NCBI GenBank assembly: GCA_002254285.1
Contig: NIUZ01000157.1
Coordinates: 1 to 5,088, forward strand
Source of the DNA: Bacteroidetes bacterium 4572_112
Lineage (GTDB): Bacteria > Bacteroidota > Bacteroidia > Bacteroidales > UBA1556
DNA: 5,088 nucleotides
Direction of reading: 5' to 3'
Below are positions 1 through 5,088 of the stretch, piece by piece; the stretch's first letter is position 1; every line of letters begins with the position of its first letter. The position numbers and the translations under genes were made by a program. The notes under the pieces are model-generated. The model did not search any database, was not told the origin of the DNA, and worked only from the letters and a program-made list of their open reading frames with translations.

Positions 1-210
1 CAGAAGTTATTTGCTTTGGTTATTATTGCCTTTACTTGGGCTTACATTGTAGGTATAGAACTTGATAAACTCAATCCTATAAAAATTAAAAAACATGGAA
101 GAAGAGCTAAAAGCTTAATGAAATATGGCCTAGATCACATAACTAATATGTTGTTCTGTAATGATTTAATAAGATTTAAGGAATGCTGTAATTTTTTGTC
201 ATGTACTTAG
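1..210 (+). CDS. IS4-family transposase, C-terminal fragment (cut by window edge)
   Basis: Reading frame 1 is open from the first base to the TAG at 208-210 and gives the last 69 residues of a protein. They begin QKLFALVIIAFTWAYIVGIE, continue with the basic block PIKIKKHGRRAKSLMKYGLD and end in FLSCT. This pattern (a hydrophobic helix with the ALV.IAF.W.Y core, then PIKIKKHGR.AKS...YGLD, then a short FLSCT-type end) is the usual C-terminus of Bacteroidota IS4-type DDE transposases, which cut and paste their own element. The DDE catalytic residues would lie upstream, outside the window. So I cannot tell whether the copy is intact, and the internal TTG at 16 is not a real start. The right terminal repeat of the element should lie at or just beyond the stop codon. 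It cannot be fixed because the left end is not visible. The next gene begins 41 bases downstream. Confidence 0.85.
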   Translation, partial: QKLFALVIIAFTWAYIVGIELDKLNPIKIKKHGRRAKSLMKYGLDHITNMLFCNDLIRFKECCNFLSCT

Positions 211-222
211 CAATAAATGACT

Positions 223-230
223 TAACTTTG
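223..230 (+). promoter_or_regulatory. Bacteroidota-type -7 element upstream of the secreted hydrolase
   Basis: TAACTTTG fits the Bacteroidota -7 consensus TAnnTTTG exactly and lies 21 bases before the ATG at 252. That would give a very short leader of roughly 15 bases. The nearest TTTG that could serve as the -33 box is at 195-198, inside the transposase coding end, with a 24-base gap rather than the usual 19-21. Only the -7 match is solid. If this site is used, transcription starts downstream of the ATG at 201, which argues for the later start of the hydrolase gene. Confidence 0.4.
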
Positions 231-251
231 GCAACAAATAATTATTCATAC

Positions 252-1766
252 ATGAAAACAACACACACACAACTGTCTTATAAAATGCTCTTTGCATTAC
301 TGATTCTACTATTACCTACCATATTTGCTACTGCACAAACCACAAGAGTATTATTTATAGGTAATAGCCTCACAGGAGTGAATAATCTACCAAACCAATT
401 TGAATCACTTGCCATAAGTGCCGGCAAGCAAATTTATGTAGAGGATGCTACAATAGGCGGTGCTACATTACAAGATCATTTAAATAATACCACAACCATA
501 AATAAAATACAACAAGGAAATTGGGATTATGTTGTATTACAGGAACAGAGCCAACTCCCTTCATGGGAGACCGATAGAGAATTCTTATTTTATCCTTATG
601 CCAAAAGTTTAGACAGTATCATCAAAATATATAATCCTTGTGGAGCCACCATGTTTTTTATGACATATGCCCACCGCAATGGAGATTTAGGAATTTTACA
701 AAATGGTGGCTACGACACTTATTGGGATATGCAACAGCGAATTCGTGAAGGGTATATGGAAATTGCCGACTCTCTAAATTCACCAGTGTCGCCAGTAGGT
801 TGGGCTTTCAGGCAATGCAGGTTGCAGTACCCAAATATAGAACTGTATATGCCTGACTTTAACCACCCCACAGACACAGGCACTTATCTTGCTGCCTGCA
901 CCTTCTATTCTACAATATTTCAGGATAGCTCCATCGGTCTACCATATATAGGAAATATGACTAATTCCAAAGCCCTTATTTTGCAATCTATTGCCTCAAA
1001 AATTGTGCTGGACAGTATGAGTTTATGGAATATTAGCAGTAATACAGTAGGATATGCTACATCAAATTTTAACTTTAGCGACTCCTTACTGACGGTGTCT
1101 TATAATAATATGTCAACCAATGCCTTAAATTACTATTGGGATTTTGGCGACAATAATCATTCAATAATACAAAATCCAGTTCATACCTATAGCAGCTCAG
1201 GACTCTATAATGTAAAACTAATTGCGAGCAATAATTGCAATAGCGACACTAATTACCGACAAATAAGCATATTAGACTATAACACGCCCCCTATTTGCAA
1301 TTTTGGTTTCACATCTAATAATAATGCATATAGCTTTATTGACTCATCACATTATGCGGTATATTACTCATGGGATTTTGGTGATGGTGATACTTCAAAT
1401 TCAATAAATCCTACTCATGTATATAATATTGCTAATACATATTCCGTAAAACTAAAAGTCACAAACATATTTGGCAGTGATAGTATTACAAAAATGATAA
1501 TAATTAACCCTAATGGTATTAATGATAATAAGAATAAACCAAAAATAGAAATATATCCAAACCCCTTGCAAAACACTCTTAATATACGTACCAATATAGA
1601 AAACTACTCTACGCAAATTCGGTCAATTAATAATGTACTATTGTATAATAGTACCGAAAGTAGGAGCTCCAAAACCGATATTAGTAAACTCCCCAATGGC
1701 ATATATATATTGACTATACACACCAAAGAAGGAATCTATACGCATCGTTTGCTTATCGCAAATTAA
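252..1766 (+). CDS. Secreted SGNH-family hydrolase with two PKD domains and a T9SS sorting domain
   Basis: A 504-residue exported protein, probably an esterase-like hydrolase; the substrate cannot be named. The signal peptide covers residues 1-28 (hydrophobic core MLFALLILLLP, likely cut after ATA-28). The SGNH catalytic domain (about 31-265) shows the nucleophile block GNSLT (G37-N38-S39), the second-block glycines G69-G70, a VVLQEQS block at 94-100 in place of the classical GxND, and the Asp/His block DFNH (D202, H205) followed by PTDTGTYLAA. PKD domain 1 (about 271-340) has WDFGD at 296-300, and PKD domain 2 (about 349-419) has WDFGD at 374-378. The type A sorting domain (about 432-504) opens with IEIYPNP at 432-438 and contains LPNGIYIL. 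The family is known to travel through Sec and then T9SS, which removes the C-terminal domain and anchors or releases the protein. I chose the ATG at 252 because it gives a complete signal peptide with a basic N-region. The ATG at 201 would overlap the transposase, and the ATG at 285 would lose the positive charges. Isoleucine codons are strongly biased to ATA. Confidence 0.88.
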   Translation: MKTTHTQLSYKMLFALLILLLPTIFATAQTTRVLFIGNSLTGVNNLPNQFESLAISAGKQIYVEDATIGGATLQDHLNNTTTINKIQQGNWDYVVLQEQSQLPSWETDREFLFYPYAKSLDSIIKIYNPCGATMFFMTYAHRNGDLGILQNGGYDTYWDMQQRIREGYMEIADSLNSPVSPVGWAFRQCRLQYPNIELYMPDFNHPTDTGTYLAACTFYSTIFQDSSIGLPYIGNMTNSKALILQSIASKIVLDSMSLWNISSNTVGYATSNFNFSDSLLTVSYNNMSTNALNYYWDFGDNNHSIIQNPVHTYSSSGLYNVKLIASNNCNSDTNYRQISILDYNTPPICNFGFTSNNNAYSFIDSSHYAVYYSWDFGDGDTSNSINPTHVYNIANTYSVKLKVTNIFGSDSITKMIIINPNGINDNKNKPKIEIYPNPLQNTLNIRTNIENYSTQIRSINNVLLYNSTESRSSKTDISKLPNGIYILTIHTKEGIYTHRLLIAN

Positions 1767-1829
1767 ATAATTAGTTACTACTTAATGCAAGCTTAACCTA
1801 TTGAATATCTGGGAGTATTCTTTAATAAT

Positions 1830-1846
1830 AGCTATTTATAATAGCT
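1830..1846. terminator. Possible weak hairpin downstream of the hydrolase gene
   Basis: AGCTAT (1830-1835) and ATAGCT (1841-1846) form a six-base stem around a five-base loop, 64 bases after the hydrolase stop. The stem is AT-rich and no T-run follows on the plus strand, so it is at best a weak terminator. It could equally be chance in such AT-rich DNA. Confidence 0.2.
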
Positions 1847-2007
1847 TAAAATCAAGATATGCATTTAGCTATTTTCGTTGCTAAGGTAATTTGATATTAG
1901 TATAAACCATTGCGAAATTTTGGATGTACTTTGTGTGCATTTTAAAATACAATTGGCATTAGTAGTAACTTTTTTTACTCATAATAATTATAGTGAGTTC
2001 GTTATTG

Positions 2008-2172
2008 TTATACTAAGCCGACATAGAAATTTGTAATATTAAAAGCATCTTTTGCACCTATTCTTCTTTAGAATTTATTTCCGTAGCTGCGGCTATGCAA
2101 AGAAATTCCGCATCGACTAGGCACAAAATATGTTTTTTACTAAATACAATTTTCTATCACGGCTTAGTATAA
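2008..2172. repeat. 165-base imperfect palindrome, foldback/MITE-like element
   Basis: The two ends are perfect 13-base inverted repeats: TTATACTAAGCCG at 2008-2020 and CGGCTTAGTATAA at 2160-2172. Pairing continues inward. 2023-2029 pairs with 2151-2157 (7/7) and 2031-2035 with 2145-2149 (5/5), so 25 of the first 28 positions match without a gap. A looser segment follows (2046-2063 against 2115-2132, about 14 of 18). The centre is a clear stem of 2071-2087 against 2092-2108 (14 of 17 Watson-Crick plus one G-T) closed by the loop TGCG at 2088-2091. The symmetry axis stays within about one base over the whole length. If the ends are taken as TACTAAGCCG/CGGCTTAGTA (2011-2169), the element is flanked by TA on both sides. 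That is what a Tc1/mariner-type (IS630) MITE would leave, though the flanking TA pair is also part of the palindrome. It encodes no protein. A transcript could fold into one long hairpin. Confidence 0.8.
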
Positions 2173-2380
2173 GTCATAATATATTCAGTGCATATAAAAG
2201 AGCATTTCCTACACTAATAGCAGCATGTAATGATACGAACTATGATACACACCGCAACAGTTTTGCTTTTCTGTATCTCGGAAGATTATGCCCAATAATA
2301 TTTTCCTCCATATCAATAAGAACTTCGTGCAGCTTTTCGCAACAAACATACCTGCGGATATAAGGTATTACAAAATTCCC

Positions 2381-2388
2381 TACATTTG
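2381..2388 (+). promoter_or_regulatory. Bacteroidota-type -7 element upstream of the dipeptidase gene
   Basis: TACATTTG is an exact match to TAnnTTTG, 43 bases before the ATG at 2432, implying a leader of about 35-38 bases. No TTTG or TTG box stands 19-21 bases upstream, so the -33 half is missing or divergent. The leader between the site and the ATG is A-rich and has no GGAGG-like sequence, as is common for translation starts in this phylum. Confidence 0.45.
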
Positions 2389-2431
2389 CTAGCTAAATTT
2401 AATCAAGAAAACATACAAACACAATATTATT

Positions 2432-4069
2432 ATGCAAAAATTACAAACGATATTTGTTTCGGCATTAATGCTAATGAGTTTTGGCAACATTCAAGCTCAG
2501 CAAGACAAAACCGATTGGATGGGTGGAGTGCCAGAAGGTTGTACGACAGTCACTGTTGGAAAAGACGCCTCTTATGATGGCTCGGTTATGACTTCGCATA
2601 CCGACGATAGTCACCGTACTCGCTCGTGGATGCAGATGGTAGCAGCGGCAGACCATGCAAAAGGTAGCACTACTCCAATGTATAAACGAGTACAGGATAA
2701 TGATAAAGCAATGCCTATTTATGCTCATAATAAAATCGGGGAAATTCCTCAGGTGGAGCATACCTATGCTTTCTTGAATACTGCTTATCCAAGTATGAAT
2801 GAGCATCAGCTTGCCATTGGCGAATCTACTTTTGGTGGTAGAGATGAGCTACAATCTAATAATGGACTTATCGACTGTCAGCGACTTTGTCAACTGATGT
2901 TAGAAAGAACTACAACTGCTCGTGAGGCCATAAAAATGGCTGACGAATTGCTAATGGAATATGGTTGGACAGATTATGGTGAAGTGCTTACTATTGCTGA
3001 CCCTAATGAAGTTTGGCATCTGGAAATTGTAGGACCAGGAAAAGGAAATAAAGGTGCAGTTTGGGTTGCTCAGCGAGTACCAAACGACCATGTTGGAGTA
3101 AATGCAAATGCAAGTACCATTAAAGAAATTGACCTTAAGAATAAGGACTACTTTATGGCTTCAAAAAATATTTATAAGGTAGCAGAGACAATGGGATTAT
3201 GGAGCAAAAAAAGTGGTGAAGTTTTCCGCTTTAACCATGTTTATGCCCCTCATAGCCGCGAGTCGGTGGCGTCACGTCGTCGTGAGTGGAGGATACTTAG
3301 CATATTAGCTCCATCATTGCACCTTAGCCCAACGGCTCAAGATTATCCATTTTCTGTAAAACCAGAAAAGAAAGTTACTCTTAATATGATGGTAAGTCTT
3401 TTTAAGGATTATTACCAAGGAACGCCTTACGATATGCGCCGCAATCAAACTGTGGCTGATAAAGATGGTAAGCAGGTTATTTCGCCAATGGCAAATCCTT
3501 TTATGCCTTACGATCAGCTTGAGCTTGATAGAATAAATGGTGGTTGGTTTAGCGTGGATCACGAGAGTGGAAAAATTCGCTTCCTAGGTGAGCGCACAAT
3601 AGCTCGCTGGTATACTATGTATGGAACAATCACTCAGTCAAGAAGTTGGTTGCCTGATGCAATAGGTGGAAAAGTATGGTTGGCACAAGATAATATTGCC
3701 ACTTCAATTTATGTTCCTGTATATTGTTCAATAAGTGCATTGCCAGAAAGTTATGCAACTCCAGGTCGTGTAAATGGCTTTACTCGCAAATCAGCATGGT
3801 GGGCTTTTAACCGTACAGGTACTCTTGCAGCACAACGCTGGGGCGATATGCATAAAGATGTAGATGCTGTATGGAATCCTATGCAAAAGCAAATGTTTGA
3901 TGATGTGGAAAATACCGAAGCCAAGGCATTGGAACTTTCTAAAGCTAAAAAAGATGCTGAGCTTAAGAAATTCTTAACAGATTATACTCAGAAATGGGGA
4001 AATACTGTTGTGGATAGAGCTTGGTTATTGGGTGATGAGTTATGGACTAAGTATGACGAGAAGTTTTAG
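2432..4069 (+). CDS. Exported C69-family dipeptidase (N-terminal-nucleophile cysteine hydrolase)
   Basis: A complete 545-residue protein of peptidase family C69 (PepD-like), which splits dipeptides with an N-terminal cysteine nucleophile. The N-terminus is a signal peptide (MQKLQTIFVSALMLMSFGNIQA, likely cut after Ala22), so it should act in the periplasm or outside the cell. The conserved core GCTTVTVGKDASYDGSVM follows, with the predicted nucleophile Cys37 and then HTDDSHRTRSW (56-66). If the enzyme matures as the family does, residues 23-36 form a short propeptide removed between Gly36 and Cys37. Further family landmarks are the segment with TTTAREAIKMADELLMEYGW, then EVLTIADPNEVWHLEIVGP, VWVAQRVPNDHVGVNAN and YYQGTPYDM. 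No sorting domain is present at the C-terminus, so T9SS is not implied. The ATG at 2432 is the only start that gives the complete signal peptide. The TAG stop is also the first unit of the heptamer array that follows. The gene appears to be transcribed alone and converges on the nucleotidase gene. Confidence 0.92.
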   Translation: MQKLQTIFVSALMLMSFGNIQAQQDKTDWMGGVPEGCTTVTVGKDASYDGSVMTSHTDDSHRTRSWMQMVAAADHAKGSTTPMYKRVQDNDKAMPIYAHNKIGEIPQVEHTYAFLNTAYPSMNEHQLAIGESTFGGRDELQSNNGLIDCQRLCQLMLERTTTAREAIKMADELLMEYGWTDYGEVLTIADPNEVWHLEIVGPGKGNKGAVWVAQRVPNDHVGVNANASTIKEIDLKNKDYFMASKNIYKVAETMGLWSKKSGEVFRFNHVYAPHSRESVASRRREWRILSILAPSLHLSPTAQDYPFSVKPEKKVTLNMMVSLFKDYYQGTPYDMRRNQTVADKDGKQVISPMANPFMPYDQLELDRINGGWFSVDHESGKIRFLGERTIARWYTMYGTITQSRSWLPDAIGGKVWLAQDNIATSIYVPVYCSISALPESYATPGRVNGFTRKSAWWAFNRTGTLAAQRWGDMHKDVDAVWNPMQKQMFDDVENTEAKALELSKAKKDAELKKFLTDYTQKWGNTVVDRAWLLGDELWTKYDEKF

Positions 4070-4175
4070 TTTTTAGTCTTCAGTTGGCAGTCTTCAGTCA
4101 ACAGTCTACAGTCTACAGTTGGCAGTCTTCAGTCTACAGTTTTCAGTCAACAGTCTACAGTTGGCAGTCTTCAGT
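4067..4175 (+). repeat. Heptamer array, left half (CAGTNNN, plus orientation)
   Basis: From 4081 to 4175 the tetramer CAGT recurs every seven bases without a slip, 14 times (4081, 4088, 4095 ... 4172). The three-base spacers come from a small set: TGG, CTT, CTA, CAA and one TTT. Two TAGT variants at 4067 and 4074 are in the same phase, so the array reaches back exactly to the dipeptidase stop codon, which is the TAG of the first TAGT. A higher-order pattern shows as TGG followed by CTT at 4081, 4116 and 4158, that is 35 and 42 bases apart, suggesting duplication of blocks of five or six units. It is not coding: the period is not a multiple of three and it lies after a stop. Confidence 0.93.
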
Positions 4176-4206
4176 CAGTTACTGAGTACTGCTTACTGAA
4201 GACTGC
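4164..4206. repeat. Perfect 12-base stem joining the two halves of the heptamer array
   Basis: GCAGTCTTCAGT (4164-4175) and ACTGAAGACTGC (4195-4206) are exact reverse complements around a 19-base loop, which itself contains CAGT-T-ACTG (4176-4184). In the same register the outer heptamers can keep pairing, with at least the four CAGT/ACTG positions per seven, out to about 4116 against 4254. The structure sits between two convergent stop codons, so it could end transcription from both sides. No T-run follows the stem in either direction, so it is not a standard intrinsic terminator. Confidence 0.75.
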
Positions 4207-4254
4207 ATACTGCCTACTGCCTACTGCGAACTGCCTACTGCTTACTGCCTACTA
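4181..4254 (-). repeat. Heptamer array, right half (ACTGNNN, i.e. CAGT on the minus strand)
   Basis: ACTG recurs every seven bases ten times from 4181 to 4244, followed by ACTA at 4251-4254. On the minus strand this is TAGT followed by CAGT units with spacers AGG, AAG, TCG, ATG, CTT and ACT. The TAG of that first TAGT is the stop codon of the nucleotidase gene (4254 to 4252). The unit matches that of the left half, but the orientation is inverted and the spacers are mostly different, so the right half is not a simple recent inverted copy of the left. Confidence 0.92.
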
Positions 4255-4944
4255 TAAAATTTCTTCAATCTGCATCAAGCTATCAACAGTATAAGTTGGT
4301 TTAAATCCAGCATAAGTATTATCAAAATTGACCCAAATTTGATCCATTCCAACTTCTGAGGCTCCTTTAATATCAGCTTTAAGGTCGTCGCCAATCATGA
4401 TGCTTTCTTCTACAATAGCTCCTGCTTTTTGCATGGCATAATGGAATATTTCGGGGCTAGGTTTTTTCCAATCAGTTTCTTCACTAATAATTATTTCTGT
4501 AAAGTACTTGCTTAATTTGCTCTGTTCTAGTTTTATATACTGTACTTCTGAAAAGCCATTTGTGATAATGTGCAATTTGTATTTGTTGCTAAGTTTTTCC
4601 AATAGTTCAATTGTGCCAGGGAATAGCTGCTTTTTATAGGGGCTTTCTTTAACGTAAAACTCGCCCATTTTTTTTGCCAATCCAAAATTATCAACATCAA
4701 AAAGACGCAATGTGGCATGGAATCGCTCAGTGCTAAGAAACTCCTTAGTTATTTCTCCCACGCGATATTTTGCCCATAGTCCGTGGTTAATTTCACGGTA
4801 ATTATCAATAAACTCTTGAGAATCGATACAAGCCAAAGTGGTGATATCAAACTTATTGAACATATCCTCAAGTACTTCTTCCGAATTTGCCTCAAAATTC
4901 CAAAGGGTACGGTCTAAATCAAAAAATAGGTGCTTATACTTCAT
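4252..4944 (-). CDS. yjjG: YjjG/YfnB-family HAD hydrolase, pyrimidine nucleotidase-like
   Basis: A complete 230-residue cytosolic HAD phosphatase, the usual size for the YjjG family. Motif I is DLDRTLW (nucleophile D9, acid/base D11). A helical cap domain spans about 15-105. Motif II is ITNG (T128), motif III is the lysine in KKPSPEIF (K161), and motif IV is IGDDLKADI (D186, D187, D191). The DLDRTLWNFEANS start and the DW(K)KP.PEIF.YA segment are typical of YjjG-like enzymes. These remove phosphate from nucleoside monophosphates, including non-canonical pyrimidines, as a house-cleaning role. The exact substrate here is inferred from family only. The ATG at 4944 places motif I at residue 9, as expected, and no other start is plausible. 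The upstream 66 bases contain an octamer array instead of a Shine-Dalgarno sequence. No partner gene on the same strand is visible. The stop codon falls in the first unit of the heptamer array. Confidence 0.9.
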   Translation of the reverse strand: MKYKHLFFDLDRTLWNFEANSEEVLEDMFNKFDITTLACIDSQEFIDNYREINHGLWAKYRVGEITKEFLSTERFHATLRLFDVDNFGLAKKMGEFYVKESPYKKQLFPGTIELLEKLSNKYKLHIITNGFSEVQYIKLEQSKLSKYFTEIIISEETDWKKPSPEIFHYAMQKAGAIVEESIMIGDDLKADIKGASEVGMDQIWVNFDNTYAGFKPTYTVDSLMQIEEIL

Positions 4945-4946
4945 TG

Positions 4947-5010
4947 TAAATGCGTAAATTATTAAAGGGCTAAATTAGTAAATTGTTAAATTAGTAAATT
5001 GTTAAATTAT
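4947..5010. repeat. Octamer array (TAAANNNN x8) abutting the nucleotidase start codon
   Basis: Eight consecutive 8-base units begin with TAAA at 4947, 4955, 4963, 4971, 4979, 4987, 4995 and 5003. The last five are nearly identical (TAAATTAG, TAAATTGT, TAAATTAG, TAAATTGT, TAAATTAT), which also reads as 2.5 copies of a 16-base unit from 4971. The first three are more degenerate (TAAATGCG, TAAATTAT, TAAAGGGC). The array ends two bases before the ATG (4944) of the minus-strand gene, so it fills the whole ribosome-binding and leader region and probably part of the promoter. No TAnnTTTG box is visible on the minus strand between here and the right edge. Confidence 0.85.
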
Positions 5011-5046
5011 CTGTTTTTGGGGTGAGATGTGTTAGGTTCTTAAAGG

Positions 5047-5074
5047 TGAATAGAGAAAGATGAATAGGGAAGGA
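5047..5074. repeat. Two-copy 14-base direct repeat near the right edge
   Basis: TGAATAGAGAAAGA (5047-5060) and TGAATAGGGAAGGA (5061-5074) are adjacent copies agreeing at 12 of 14 positions. The remaining bases of the right edge (5011-5046 and 5075-5088) hold no gene. The last bases, CCCCGATAGGAAT, could be one arm of a hairpin completed outside the window. Confidence 0.5.
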
Positions 5075-5088
5075 ACCCCGATAGGAAT

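Larger units (their letters stand above)
1767..2431. other. 665-base gene-free stretch between hydrolase and dipeptidase
   Basis: I find no supportable gene here. The first 240 bases are AT-rich and hold only a weak hairpin (1830-1846). The middle is occupied by the large palindrome at 2008-2172. From 2173 to 2380 the DNA is less AT-rich than the rest, but every reading frame is short and matches nothing I recognise. The last 50 bases contain the -7-like site and leader of the dipeptidase gene. I see no tRNA cloverleaf or riboswitch core. The length is unusual for a compact genome and fits insertion of small non-coding elements or decay of a former gene. Confidence 0.6.

Noticed and set aside
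201..251. Earlier ATG at 201 as start of the hydrolase gene
   Set aside because: It would overlap the transposase stop, lie upstream of the -7-like site, and add 17 residues before a signal peptide that is already complete from 252.
252..1766. Broken hydrolase because the GxND block is absent
   Set aside because: The replacing VVLQEQS block sits at the expected place and the Ser, Asp and His blocks are intact. It looks like a subfamily feature, not decay.
1927..1933. TACTTTG as a promoter -7 box for an RNA in the gene-free stretch
   Set aside because: It lacks one base of TAnnTTTG, has no -33 box at the right distance, and nothing recognisable lies downstream before the foldback element.
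2130..2363. Plus-strand 77-codon open frame
   Set aside because: Its first 14 codons are part of the right arm of the foldback element, the protein has no recognisable domain, and no start signal is evident.
2240..2395. Minus-strand frame of about 50 codons as a small gene
   Set aside because: There is no start codon at its head, no known motif and no ribosome-binding site. Kept only as a possible relic.
2386..2577. Plus-strand 63-codon frame overlapping the dipeptidase start
   Set aside because: It is an out-of-frame shadow of the well-supported dipeptidase gene.
2471..2806. Minus-strand 111-codon frame, plus the 82-codon one at 3314-3562
   Set aside because: Both lie entirely inside the dipeptidase gene on the opposite strand and show no protein-family features.
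4067..4254. CRISPR array or coding tandem repeat
   Set aside because: The repeat is only four fixed bases with three-base spacers, far too short for CRISPR. The 7-base period shifts frame and the tract lies after both stop codons.
4533..4718. Minus-strand 61-codon frame within the nucleotidase gene
   Set aside because: Shifted-frame shadow of a gene with all four HAD motifs intact.

Overview
The window reads as a moderately AT-rich chromosome segment of a Bacteroidota bacterium. Four things support this. The secreted hydrolase carries two PKD domains and ends in a type A type IX secretion (T9SS) sorting domain (IEIYPNP ... LPNGIYIL). The two promoter-like sites fit the Bacteroidota -7 consensus TAnnTTTG. 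No start codon has a convincing Shine-Dalgarno sequence. The transposase tail is of a kind common in this phylum. No genus can be assigned from the sequence alone.

Layout, left to right. Positions 1-210 are the C-terminal end of an IS4-family (DDE) transposase; the rest of the element lies off the left edge. Starting 41 bases later, 252-1766 encodes an exported SGNH-type hydrolase with two PKD domains and a T9SS sorting tail. A gene-free stretch of about 665 bases follows (1767-2431). Its one clear content is a 165-base imperfect palindrome (2008-2172) that looks like a foldback or MITE-type element. A -7-like site (2381-2388) then leads into a complete exported C69-family dipeptidase (2432-4069).

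The dipeptidase converges on a minus-strand YjjG-type HAD nucleotidase (4252-4944). The 182 bases between the two stop codons are filled by a 7-base-period repeat. It runs as CAGTNNN units from the left and as the reverse complement, ACTGNNN, from the right, so the two halves can fold on each other. Both stop codons are TAG and are the first, C-to-T variant (TAGT) unit of their own half. Upstream of the nucleotidase start codon is a second short-period array: eight 8-base units that begin TAAA and run to within two bases of the ATG. The right edge (5011-5088) holds a small 14-base duplication and no gene.

The three complete genes do not form an operon or an evident pathway. Two products are exported (a surface or released hydrolase, and a periplasmic or exported peptidase), and one is a cytosolic nucleotide house-cleaning phosphatase. 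I see no defence system, CRISPR array, RNA gene or biosynthetic cluster. The unusual content is the non-coding architecture: the foldback element, the mirrored heptamer array bounded by two stop codons, and the octamer array at a translation start.
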